The position numbers and the translations under genes are program-made. Under the pieces are notes generated by a model. It ran no database searches and was not told where the DNA came from. It was given only the letters and a program-made list of their open reading frames with translations. 64,000 nucleotides of DNA from Bin87 sp034423575 (GTDB lineage Bacteria > Chloroflexota > Dehalococcoidia > Lucifugimonadales > UBA3495). This document shows, piece by piece, positions 57,196 through 64,000 of this stretch (position 1 is the first letter of the stretch; every line of letters starts with the position of its first letter). The stretch is taken from the NCBI GenBank assembly GCA_034423575.1, contig DAOUIF010000050.1:1-64000 (forward strand), read 5' to 3'.

Positions 57196-57981
57196 CTAAC
57201 CGTTGTTGAAAATGTCGTTGGCGATGTCCATGGCACCGCGGGCAAAGGGGATGCCGGCGTAAAGGGTCATGTGGCCGAAAACCTCAATGATCTGGTCCTG
57301 TGTGAACCCGATGTTGAGGGCGCCCCGGATATGGCTCCGCAGCGGACCCTCCCGTCCCAGGGCAGCGAGGCAGGTCATGGTGCAGAGGCAGCGGCTGGGT
57401 AGATCCAGGCCGGGCCGCGTCCACGTCGCGCCCCAGTAGTACTCGCCGGTGACGCGGCCCAGCTCGCGCTCGGCGTCGGTGGGAGGAGCGGGCCGAGCGC
57501 CGCCGCCACCGCCCATGTAGTTGCGGCGGTATTCGTCGCCGCGCTGGAACAGGCTGTCGGGGTCTTCGTTGGGGTCGTGGATACGGGCCGGCGTGAAGTC
57601 GATGCCGCGCTCCTCGAACACTTCCTTGCACCGGGTCAGGGCCTGGATGCCGGCGGGGGCGCCGCCGTACCAGGTATCGTGGATGATCAACTCCACAACC
57701 TGCTCGGGGGTCAGGCCGATGTTCAGGGCGTTGCCCAGGTGCCGCTTCAGTTGGACCTCGCGGTTCAGCACGATCAGGCAGGAGAGGGTGATCATCTCGC
57801 GCTGCGCCGGCGTGAGCGCCGGTCGCTTCCAGATGGTGCCAAACAGGGCCTCGCCCAGTATCCTCTCCAGATCGGGCGCGATGTCCCAAGCACCGGGCGA
57901 CGAGCCGCCGGTGATCTGCCCGCCGCCGAACATGCGCCGGGTTTCCTGCCCGCGTTCGTAGCGGTCATCGAGTTCAGTCAT
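57196..57981 (-). CDS. Tandem carboxymuconolactone decarboxylase-like protein
   Basis: A 261-residue protein with two CMD/AhpD-like helical domains, at about residues 38-125 (RPALTPAQREMITLSCLIVL, then LKRHLGNALNIGLTPEQVVELI) and 180-255 (RPGLDLPSRCLCTMTCLAAL, then LRSHIRGALNIGFTQDQIIEV). The two repeats are clearly homologous; single-domain proteins normally assemble as oligomers, so this is a fused dimer. No CxxC peroxidase pair is seen, which favours a decarboxylase or unknown role over AhpD. A minus-strand extended -10 TGC-TACACT lies at 58021-58029. Confidence 0.9.
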   Translation of the reverse strand: MTELDDRYERGQETRRMFGGGQITGGSSPGAWDIAPDLERILGEALFGTIWKRPALTPAQREMITLSCLIVLNREVQLKRHLGNALNIGLTPEQVVELIIHDTWYGGAPAGIQALTRCKEVFEERGIDFTPARIHDPNEDPDSLFQRGDEYRRNYMGGGGGARPAPPTDAERELGRVTGEYYWGATWTRPGLDLPSRCLCTMTCLAALGREGPLRSHIRGALNIGFTQDQIIEVFGHMTLYAGIPFARGAMDIANDIFNNG

Positions 57982-58020
57982 TTTGTGCCTCCAGTGGGGT
58001 TAAGCCTCGGGGTCGCCGGC

Positions 58021-58029
58021 AGTGTAGCA
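58021..58029 (-). promoter_or_regulatory. Extended -10 of CMD gene
   Basis: On the minus strand, TGC-TACACT, 40 bases before the CMD ATG. Confidence 0.5.
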
Positions 58030-58081
58030 GACGCCGGTACAACCCCGCGCAGCCAGCGCGTTGCGGTTCGGGCGATGGCGC

Positions 58082-58090
58082 TGCTAAAGT
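58082..58090 (+). promoter_or_regulatory. Extended -10 before DUF5678-like gene
   Basis: TGC-TAAAGT, 39 bases before the ATG at 58130. Confidence 0.5.
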
Positions 58091-58129
58091 GAAACCGGCA
58101 ACCCATCTGCCGCATAAGGAAAACCGACC

Positions 58130-58447
58130 ATGGAAACCATCACACCGCGCGAACCGGTCGTACCCCAGCGACCGTCCCAGAGCGAAGAAGAAATCAAGCT
58201 GGGACTGCAGGACTACTCGGCGCGCTCGAAACTCCTGCATGACAACCGCAGCGAGCTGACCGCCGAGTATCCTGACCAGTGGGTCGCCCTGGGAGACAAC
58301 TGGAAATTGGTTGTGGGACATTCACTTGATGACATTCTGGTCAAACTCGAAAAATGCGGCGCGTATTCACCCAATTCGGTAGTATTGCGATTAGAGAGCA
58401 ACCCGCGCCGACGCATCCCGACCGTATGGCGGAAGCGAAAGCAATGA
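58130..58447 (+). CDS. DUF5678-like small protein
   Basis: A 105-residue soluble protein. Its centre (RSKLLHDNRSELTAEYPDQW, then VALGDNWKLVVGHSLDDILVKL) matches the pattern of DUF5678 proteins: a helix, then a short beta hairpin that begins after the YP-x-QWVAL motif, then a helix. The function of that family is unknown. Its TGA stop overlaps the ATG of a retropepsin-like gene (ATGA), so the two are co-translated; this pairing recurs in cyanobacteria and Chloroflexota as far as I recall. Confidence 0.7.
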   Translation: METITPREPVVPQRPSQSEEEIKLGLQDYSARSKLLHDNRSELTAEYPDQWVALGDNWKLVVGHSLDDILVKLEKCGAYSPNSVVLRLESNPRRRIPTVWRKRKQ

Positions 58448-58851
58448 TAATCGGCTACTTCACCAGCGACGGCGTGCCCTGGGTTAGCTGTGATTTGTTG
58501 CTGCCAAGATTCGGGTTGAAAGCGCCGGTAACCTTTTTGGTTGATACTGGATCAGATACCACGATCCTCCATCCAGCCGACGGAAGAATGTTGCGCTGCC
58601 CGTTTTACCTGCTGGAAAACCCGGCTGAGTTCATCAGCGCGGGCGGCGTTTTGCTCTATTACATGGAGCCAGCCGTGCTTTCTTTCAACGATATCGACGG
58701 CGGTACGGCAGAGTTTGCAATCGACATATCCGTTGCCAAGCCCGATCCCATTACTGACGGGCTTGATTCGCTGCTGGGCCGCGACCTGCTGAACCAAGTG
58801 CGCATGGAGTACGACTTCAGTCGGAACCACTTGGCGTTGCACCAGGAGTGA
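58444..58851 (+). CDS. Retropepsin-like aspartic protease
   Basis: A 135-residue protein with a single aspartic protease half, as in retroviral proteases. The catalytic DTG is at residues 34-36 (FLVDTGSDTTIL), the hydrophobic LLGRDLLNQVRMEYDF segment near residue 115 matches the second conserved retropepsin motif, and the fold is all beta. It should act as a homodimer. The start that overlaps the previous stop (ATGA) is preferred over an ATG six codons upstream. No signal peptide, so it is cytoplasmic. Confidence 0.85.
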   Translation: MIIGYFTSDGVPWVSCDLLLPRFGLKAPVTFLVDTGSDTTILHPADGRMLRCPFYLLENPAEFISAGGVLLYYMEPAVLSFNDIDGGTAEFAIDISVAKPDPITDGLDSLLGRDLLNQVRMEYDFSRNHLALHQE

Positions 58852-58886
58852 GCAGAGTCGGCGACGTTTCCGCGGTCCGGCTACAT

Positions 58887-59726
58887 TCAGATTTGATCTC
58901 CGAGGTTGATGGTGTCCGCCGTCATGGCAACCGAAGCGAGATACTCGGCGGGGACGGCTTCCAGCGTGGGATGGCCGAGCAGAGCATCGATGCATTCCTG
59001 GCTGGCCCCGATGTACGTTGAATCCAGGTCAACGTCGGTGGCGACGAACCAGGCCCGGTCGGACGGCCACCAGATGTTGGGCGGGTGGGCCAGGAAGTGA
59101 CTGTAAAATCCGAGGATGCCTTCCAAAGTGCCCTCGTAGAGCAGGTAATGGAAGCCGCTACCCTTGACGCGCTGAGCGCGGCGGATGTCCCGGGGAACGC
59201 CCAACCGCCTTCCGCGGCCGTCGGAGGTGAGCAGGACGGTACCGCCGGAGTACTCGCCGTATCCTTCCCACACGCCGAAGTAGCACAGCTCGTCAGTGTC
59301 CGTGTAGCAGGACAGTAAATCCGCCAGCTCCAGCGCGACATCTTCGTCAATGCTTCCATGCCGGGGATCATGATCCCACGGCGGCGTTTCCCGGAGGCTC
59401 CCCTCCGTTGGCACACTGATGCCTTCGAAGGACATGATTGGATGGTACACGCGCCCCGACCATTCGGCGACGGCCGACCACGGCACGGATTCATCGCGCG
59501 TGTTCCGCGCCGGGTGCAGCACGCGGGCGTAGGCTGAGTAACCGCCCGGCACCAACGAACCAACGGATCCGAAATGCGGCGGCCACCTTTCCTCCATCCA
59601 TCGCCCGGGAGACACGTCGGAAAGAAAGGTGAGGTTCGGCGGATGCACGCTGTATTCGGTTGGGTCCAACTGACCAGAGTTCCGAGTGTTTGACCTGCGC
59701 CACAGCGCGGATAACCAGTTCAGCAT
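58887..59726 (-). CDS. Conserved hypothetical protein, actinobacterial type
   Basis: A 279-residue soluble protein with no known fold assignment. Distinctive stretches are ELCYFGVWEGYG, then HPPNIWWPSDRAWFVATDVD and LDSTYIGASQECIDALLGHP. I recall proteins with this WWPxDRAW and DxDSTYxGG pattern mainly from Actinobacteria, without function. The start is uncertain: ATG at 59726 (with GGTGG close by) or at 59756. The upstream choice would nearly touch the divergent D-aminoacylase start at 59763, so I prefer 59726. Confidence 0.65.
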   Translation of the reverse strand: MLNWLSALWRRSNTRNSGQLDPTEYSVHPPNLTFLSDVSPGRWMEERWPPHFGSVGSLVPGGYSAYARVLHPARNTRDESVPWSAVAEWSGRVYHPIMSFEGISVPTEGSLRETPPWDHDPRHGSIDEDVALELADLLSCYTDTDELCYFGVWEGYGEYSGGTVLLTSDGRGRRLGVPRDIRRAQRVKGSGFHYLLYEGTLEGILGFYSHFLAHPPNIWWPSDRAWFVATDVDLDSTYIGASQECIDALLGHPTLEAVPAEYLASVAMTADTINLGDQI

Positions 59727-59747
59727 ATCCACCGTCCCGGAGTGTCG

Positions 59748-59756
59748 TGCTATCAT
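59748..59756 (+). promoter_or_regulatory. Extended -10 of leaderless D-aminoacylase gene
   Basis: TGC-TATCAT ends 6 bases before the ATG at 59763, so transcription should begin at or beside the A of the start codon. No ribosome site is present, which fits a leaderless message. Confidence 0.55.
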
Positions 59757-59762
59757 CCAGCC

Positions 59763-61343
59763 ATGATAGACCTACTGATTTCCAACGGACAGGTGGTTGA
59801 CGGCTCAGGCAGCCCCGGGTTCCGCGCGGCGGTAGCGGTTTCGGGCGACACGGTGACGATCCACCGGGGCGACGATGCGGACCTGCGCGAAAACGCCACG
59901 CGGGTGATCGACGCCACTGGGCACGTGGTATGTCCCGGGTTTGTCGACCTGCATTCGCACGCCGGATTGACCATCCTGGGAGAACCGCATCACGATCCCA
60001 AGGTGCGCCAGGGGGTGACCACCGAGTTGGTCGGGATCGACGGCATTTCCCACGCGCCGTTCAAGACGCAGGAGGAGCTGCACCGTTACATCTGGCTGGA
60101 CGCGGGGCTGAACGGCTACCCGCCGATGCCGGCGGACTGGCTGACCGTTGCGGATATGCTGGGCAAGTACGACAACACCGTGGCCATCAACATGGCCTAC
60201 ATCCTGGGCAACTCCCCCGTGCGCATCTGGAGCGTAGGCTGGGAGCAGCGGGAGGCCACGGAGGGTGAGATCGCCGACATGCAGTCGGTGGTGCGCGAGG
60301 CTATGGAGGAAGGCGCGTGGGGGCTGTCCACAGGACTGGACTACCCGCCAGGAGCCTACGCGGACACTGACGAGTTGGTGGCGCTCTCGGAAACAGCGGC
60401 TTCGCTGGGAGGCGTCTACCACACCCACACGCGGGCCAGCCTGCTGAGCCAGGGGTACCTGGCGCCGTGGCACGAGGCGGTTGAGATCGGGCGACGCAGC
60501 GGTATTCCGGTACACCTTACGCACTACCGCCAGTCGGTGTCGGGCGTGGGCAGCCACCTGGGCCACCTGGGCCTGGTGGAAGACGCACGAGCCGAGGGCA
60601 TCGATTGCACCTTCGACTGCTACACCTACCCCTACTCCGGGACGACGCCCACCATCGGGCTGCCGCACTGGGCCAAAGACGGCGGGCCGGAGCGCCTGAT
60701 CGCCGCGCTGCAGGATGCCGACGACCGGGCACGGATGAAACGGGAGATCACGCCGAGCCGGCTGGAGAACAACTGGTTGACCAACTTCACCAAGCCGGAG
60801 AACCAGATCTACGACGGCCGGCTGATCACTGACATCGCCGAGATGCGCGGCCAGGATCCGGCCGACTCGCTGTTCGACCTGCTCCTCGACGAGAACCTGG
60901 GCATCAGCACCGTTGGCCTGGGGACCAACGCGCAGACGCTGTACGCCTTCGTGTCGCATCCATACGGGATGATCGCGTCGGACGCGATTCTGTTCGGCGA
61001 GTATCCCAATCCACGCACCTACGGGTGCTTCCCCATCGTCCTGGCGGAGTTCGTGCGTGCCGAGAAACACCTGCGGCTACCCGAAGCCATCCGCAAGATG
61101 ACATCGTTCCCGGCGCAACGATTGGGCATTCCGGACCGAGGTCTGCTGCGGGACGGGTTCAAGGCGGACATCGTGGTGTTCAACCCGGACACGGTCAAAG
61201 CCCTGGCCACCAAAGAGAACCCCAAGCAGTACCCGGTGGGCATCGAATACGTGATCGTCAACGGGCGGGTGGTGATCCAGCAGGGCGAGAACACCGGCGC
61301 GCTGCCGGGCCGCGGGCTGCGACGGGGCCGGGCGGCGACGTAA
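59763..61343 (+). CDS. N-acyl-D-amino-acid deacylase family amidohydrolase
   Basis: A 526-residue amidohydrolase of the D-aminoacylase family, which frees D-amino acids from N-acyl forms. The N-terminal beta sandwich opens IDLLISNGQVVDGSGSPGFR; the metal HxH is His64 and His66 in GFVDLHSHAG; YPYSGTTP and the C-terminal GLLRDGFKADIVVFNPDTV are standard. The Cys that ligates zinc in classical D-aminoacylases (GNCG loop) is replaced by GIDG in VTTELVGIDG, so metal binding or substrate may differ. It may be leaderless. Nudix and GATase-like genes follow closely. Confidence 0.9.
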   Translation: MIDLLISNGQVVDGSGSPGFRAAVAVSGDTVTIHRGDDADLRENATRVIDATGHVVCPGFVDLHSHAGLTILGEPHHDPKVRQGVTTELVGIDGISHAPFKTQEELHRYIWLDAGLNGYPPMPADWLTVADMLGKYDNTVAINMAYILGNSPVRIWSVGWEQREATEGEIADMQSVVREAMEEGAWGLSTGLDYPPGAYADTDELVALSETAASLGGVYHTHTRASLLSQGYLAPWHEAVEIGRRSGIPVHLTHYRQSVSGVGSHLGHLGLVEDARAEGIDCTFDCYTYPYSGTTPTIGLPHWAKDGGPERLIAALQDADDRARMKREITPSRLENNWLTNFTKPENQIYDGRLITDIAEMRGQDPADSLFDLLLDENLGISTVGLGTNAQTLYAFVSHPYGMIASDAILFGEYPNPRTYGCFPIVLAEFVRAEKHLRLPEAIRKMTSFPAQRLGIPDRGLLRDGFKADIVVFNPDTVKALATKENPKQYPVGIEYVIVNGRVVIQQGENTGALPGRGLRRGRAAT

Positions 61344-61352
61344 CCGTTACGC

Positions 61353-61877
61353 GTGGCGGACTCGATTTCCCCAGACTACCGTTACTGTCCCCGTTGCGGC
61401 GACCGGCTGCGTGCCAAGATCCGGGGCGGGCTGCCCCGGCCGTCCTGCGAGTCGTGCGGGTTCGTGCACTTTCGCAATCCGGCGGTGGGCGTCGCCGTAG
61501 TGGTGTTGGACGAGCAAGGCCGGGTCTTGCTGGGCCGAAGGTCCGCCGGCGGCAACGTGGGCGAGTGGTGCATCCCGTGCGGCTACGTGGAGTGGGGCGA
61601 GGACATCCGCGAGGCCGCACGCCGTGAGTTTGCCGAGGAAACCGGTTTGGACGTGGAGATCGGCGACGTTTGCGCGGTGCATTCGAACTTTCACAACGCG
61701 GCCTCACTCACCGTGGGCGTGTGGTTTTACGGCACGGTTGTCGGCGGCCGCGTCCAGGCGTCCGACGATCTGGACCGGGTGGGGTGGTTTGCGCCGGAGG
61801 CTCCGCCGGAACCGCTGGCATTCCCGACGGATCGCTTGGTGCTGGCGGATCTGGGATCCAAACAGGCGGTGACCTGA
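61353..61877 (+). CDS. Nudix hydrolase with zinc ribbon
   Basis: A 174-residue Nudix hydrolase. A zinc ribbon (YCPRCGDRL, then CESCGFVHF) occupies residues 9-40, and the Nudix box GYVEWGEDIREAARREFAEE runs on to TGL at about residues 76-98, matching Gx5Ex7REUxEExGU. The zinc ribbon is typical of NADH pyrophosphatase (NudC)-type enzymes, but the NudC SQPWPFP motif is missing, so the substrate is open. GTG start, 9 bases after the deacylase; it overlaps the next gene by one base (TGATG). Confidence 0.9.
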   Translation: MADSISPDYRYCPRCGDRLRAKIRGGLPRPSCESCGFVHFRNPAVGVAVVVLDEQGRVLLGRRSAGGNVGEWCIPCGYVEWGEDIREAARREFAEETGLDVEIGDVCAVHSNFHNAASLTVGVWFYGTVVGGRVQASDDLDRVGWFAPEAPPEPLAFPTDRLVLADLGSKQAVT

Positions 61878-62653
61878 TGACGAAATGCGCGTTAGTCATC
61901 CAGCACCATCCTGTCGAAACGCTGGGAGCCAATTTCACGGCTATCCTGCGGGATGCCGGGTTCGAGTTGACCATCGTGCCGTTGTTCAAAAGCACGCCCG
62001 ATTTCACTGGGTTCGACGCCCCGGACCTGTCGGCGGTTAATCTAGTGGTCTCGCTGGGAGGGCCGATGTCAGCCAACGACAACTTCCCGGCACTCATCCA
62101 AGAGATGGCATATCTACGCGCTGCCGCCACCGGAGACGTGGGCAATCAACCGGTTACCCCAGTGGTTGGCATCTGCCTGGGCGCGCAGTTGCTGTCCCGC
62201 GCATTGGGCGGCGCGGTCGCGCCCACCGGCGGCTATCAGTTCGGTCTGCGCAAGATCGACATTACCGAGGCCGGACGCTCTGACCCGGCCTTTGGCGAGA
62301 TCGGCATTCCGCTGGGGCCCACGCTGCACGGCGAGCAGTTCACCGTGCCGGCCGGCGCGACGCTGCTGGCCGAGGGCACCATGCTGCGACGGGACGGCGG
62401 ATACGTTCGCTTCCCGATGGCGTTTCGCTACGGCATCTCCTACGGTTTCCAGTTTGAGCCGCAGTTGACGTTCGATGAGTTGCGCGTCTGGAACCGGGAA
62501 CTGTCCGCTGACTACGAGCTCATGGGCGAGCGGTTCGACCCCCAGGAAGAGGCAGCGCGCAACCTTCGAGAGTTCACCGCTTTCGCGCAGTTCCACGAGG
62601 CGCAGATGGGGCGGATGCTGAGAGCGCTGCTGGTTCAAGCGGGATTGGGTTAG
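61877..62653 (+). CDS. Class I glutamine amidotransferase-like protein, altered triad
   Basis: A 258-residue protein of the class I GATase fold. The nucleophile elbow is intact, Cys100 in VVGICLGAQLLSRALGG, and SLGGPMSANDN and LHGEQFTVP match the COG0518 group. The third motif, normally GxQFHPE with the catalytic His and Glu, reads GFQFEPQ at about residues 190-196, so both are changed (His to Glu, Glu to Gln). Glutaminase activity is therefore doubtful; it may bind another substrate. The start overlaps the Nudix stop (TGATG). Confidence 0.82.
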   Translation: MTKCALVIQHHPVETLGANFTAILRDAGFELTIVPLFKSTPDFTGFDAPDLSAVNLVVSLGGPMSANDNFPALIQEMAYLRAAATGDVGNQPVTPVVGICLGAQLLSRALGGAVAPTGGYQFGLRKIDITEAGRSDPAFGEIGIPLGPTLHGEQFTVPAGATLLAEGTMLRRDGGYVRFPMAFRYGISYGFQFEPQLTFDELRVWNRELSADYELMGERFDPQEEAARNLREFTAFAQFHEAQMGRMLRALLVQAGLG

Positions 62654-62691
62654 CAGACTCGGAAACGGGGCAGGGACTATGCGCCGCTCGT

Positions 62692-62720
62692 TTGACTTGC
62701 AACCGGGCGGATAGTAACCT
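62692..62720 (+). promoter_or_regulatory. Promoter of dienelactone hydrolase gene
   Basis: TTGACT (62692-62697), 17-base spacer, TAACCT (62715-62720). The leader to the ATG at 62815 is about 90 bases and contains GGAGG 9 bases before the start. Confidence 0.55.
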
Positions 62721-62814
62721 TCGCTCGTGCGCAGTCGGCCAGTTGAGCAACGCTTCAGGCGCCCGACCCGCACGATGAACCAAGAAAACCATTTCGCATC
62801 GGAGGTAACACACC

Positions 62815-63561
62815 ATGCCTTACCAGGGAATGACGGCCGAACACATCTGGGTAGAAGGACACAACGGCGACGCGATCAACGCTTACCTAGCGCGCCCGCT
62901 GGGAGCGGGTCCGTTCGGGGCGGTGATGCTGTTCCACCACATGCCCGGCTGGGACGAGGCCAGCAAGGAAATGGCCCGCAAGTTCGCCCACAACGGCTAC
63001 ATCGCCATTATGCCCAACCTGCACTATCGCCAGGGCCACGACGACCCGGTGGCGAACAGCAACAGCATCCGCGATGCGGGCGGGATGCCCGACGACCGCA
63101 CCCTGGGCGACGCCGAGGGCGCCATCAGCTACCTGCGTCACCTGTCCAACTACAACGGCAAGGTGGGCATCATCGGGTTCTGCTCCGGCGGACGCCAGGT
63201 GTTCCTGGCTGCGTGCAAGCTCAAGGGTCTGAGCGCGGCGGTGGACTGCTGGGGCGGCGGCGTGACCCCGCGCGACAGCGAGCCTCCCACGGCAGCCATG
63301 CCACACGCGCCCATCGAGTTCGTCAACGACCTGTCGTGTCCGCTGCTGGGAATATTCGGCGAGGACGATGCGCGGCCCTCAGTGGACGAGGTGAAGGCAA
63401 CCGACGCCGCCATCCAGGCCGCCGGCAAGTCATGGGAGTACGAGATCTACCCCAACGCCGGCCACGGGTTCGTCGCGGTTGACCGGCCCAGTTACGCGGT
63501 GGAGGCGTCCAACGCCGCATGGCCGCGGATCTTCCAGTTCTACGCGCAGCACCTGTCGTAG
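62815..63561 (+). CDS. Dienelactone hydrolase family protein
   Basis: A 248-residue alpha/beta hydrolase of the dienelactone hydrolase family. The nucleophile is Cys123 in GIIGFCSGGRQVF, the Asp is in LGIFGEDDARPS, and the His is in YPNAGHGFVAVDRPSY. It hydrolyses lactones or related esters in ring-cleavage pathways; bacteria hold many paralogues with other roles. GGAGGTAACACACC precedes the ATG. A strong hairpin follows the stop. Confidence 0.92.
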   Translation: MPYQGMTAEHIWVEGHNGDAINAYLARPLGAGPFGAVMLFHHMPGWDEASKEMARKFAHNGYIAIMPNLHYRQGHDDPVANSNSIRDAGGMPDDRTLGDAEGAISYLRHLSNYNGKVGIIGFCSGGRQVFLAACKLKGLSAAVDCWGGGVTPRDSEPPTAAMPHAPIEFVNDLSCPLLGIFGEDDARPSVDEVKATDAAIQAAGKSWEYEIYPNAGHGFVAVDRPSYAVEASNAAWPRIFQFYAQHLS

Positions 63562-63590
63562 AAGGAGATCACATACGGTGTCAAATTGAT

Positions 63591-63613
63591 GGGGCGGGTC
63601 GATGACCCGCCCC
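63591..63613. terminator. GGGGCGGGTC hairpin, terminator or REP-like element
   Basis: GGGGCGGGTC (63591-63600), loop GAT, GACCCGCCCC (63604-63613), flanked by AATTGAT and TATTGATT. It lies between convergent genes and can end transcription both ways. The same kind of GGGGCGGGT hairpin is, to my knowledge, frequent between genes in Chloroflexota. Confidence 0.7.
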
Positions 63614-63642
63614 TATTGATTGCCTACCCAGCGCCGTGACGG

Positions 63643-64000
63643 CTAGTTGTCCGTTGACTCGAAAGCCAGGGTAGCGAAGCGCATGAAGATGCCGCCGCGC
63701 GGAGCGGCCAGAGGACCATTGAGGCAGAGGCAGGCGATGACGTACTGCGATCCGGGTTCGCCAACCTCGGCGATTTCCACGCGGTGGGGCGTGTTCAAGC
63801 CAACTATGCTGCCGTAGGCGCGGTCGATCTCGCCGTTCACCCAGACCTCGCCGTAGTTGTCGAAGTTGGTCTCGAACCAGACGCGGGATCCGGCGACGCT
63901 GACTCCGTCGATGGTCTCCGGCAAAGTGACCGCGATGCGATACCAGGCAAAGGTGAAACCGACGGACAGGCTCTGCCGCACGTTGTCGCAGATGTCCCAG
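63643..64000 (-). CDS. Beta-sandwich (galactose-binding-like) domain protein, partial
   Basis: The last 119 or so codons of a gene that enters from the right edge; the frame stays open to base 64000. The visible part resembles the sugar-binding beta-sandwich found beside gluconolactonase-type enzymes: FTFAWYRIAVTLPETIDG, then RVWFETNFDNYGEVWVNGEI and LNGPLAAPRGGIFMRFATLA. It is at the C-terminal end here. What precedes it cannot be seen, so the function of the full protein is unknown. Confidence 0.65.
   Translation of the reverse strand, partial: WDICDNVRQSLSVGFTFAWYRIAVTLPETIDGVSVAGSRVWFETNFDNYGEVWVNGEIDRAYGSIVGLNTPHRVEIAEVGEPGSQYVIACLCLNGPLAAPRGGIFMRFATLAFESTDN

Overview
This is a 64 kb stretch of a GC-rich (roughly 60-65% by eye) bacterial chromosome. 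No rRNA, recognisable tRNA, CRISPR array, prophage or insertion sequence was seen. The gene mix suggests a Chloroflexota bacterium of the Dehalococcoidia/SAR202 type: type III CoA-transferases, a luciferase-like oxidoreductase, thiolase-like protein plus DUF35, an N-acyl-D-amino-acid deacylase, GlcG, carboxymuconolactone decarboxylase-like proteins, an F-type thiol dioxygenase and a molybdenum sulfite oxidase among ordinary housekeeping genes. That assignment is inference and was not tested by phylogeny. Many genes lack a clear Shine-Dalgarno sequence, GTG and TTG starts are common, and most visible promoters have an extended -10 of the form TGnTAnnnT, usually TGCTA.

Layout. 1-3.2 kb: DUF35/thiolase-like pair, a small membrane protein and a CaiB-type CoA-transferase, all on the minus strand. 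3.4-5.4 kb: a gene-poor tract with two paralogous transcription units. They share phased TTCAC repeats, an extended -10, a leader hairpin, a tiny hydrophobic or secreted protein and a matching terminator; this is the most unusual part of the window. 5.5-16.8 kb: minus-strand catabolic genes (FAD oxidoreductase with MoxR ATPase, divergent RdgB/HAM1 pyrophosphatase, MFS carrier, acyl-CoA dehydrogenase-like protein), ending in a sulfur module of sulfite oxidase, four-domain rhodanese and thiol dioxygenase. 17-20.8 kb: luciferase-like oxidoreductase and the COG2308/COG2307 pair.

20.9-31 kb: plus-strand core genes rpsF-ssb-rpsR-PPIase, hom-thrC-folE, a FemAB/GNAT protein, an MshA-like glycosyltransferase, DUF502 and a PIG-L deacetylase. 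31-35 kb: amidase with GatC-like subunit and an S9 peptidase on the minus strand. 35-48 kb: metG, polyprenyl synthase, a second CoA-transferase, hisS, a small protein behind a putative LexA-type operator, a cyclase, hisF-HAD-hisIE, cyanophycinase-like peptidase, a VOC protein and argS. 48-52 kb: an asymmetric heterodimeric ABC exporter. 53-57 kb: a pgi-gnd-zwf operon of the oxidative pentose phosphate pathway. 57-64 kb: tandem CMD protein, a DUF5678-like/retropepsin pair, a conserved hypothetical protein, N-acyl-D-amino-acid deacylase, Nudix, a GATase-like protein with an altered triad, dienelactone hydrolase, and a partial beta-sandwich protein at the edge.

How the genes fit together. Thiol dioxygenase, rhodanese and sulfite oxidase suggest oxidation of organic thiols through sulfite to sulfate. 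CoA-transferases, the acyl-CoA dehydrogenase-like protein and the thiolase-like/DUF35 pair suggest breakdown of fatty or sterol-like acids. Amidase, D-aminoacylase, S9 peptidase and cyanophycinase-like peptidase suggest scavenging of peptides and amides. pgi-gnd-zwf would supply NADPH and pentoses. These links rest on family membership and adjacency only.
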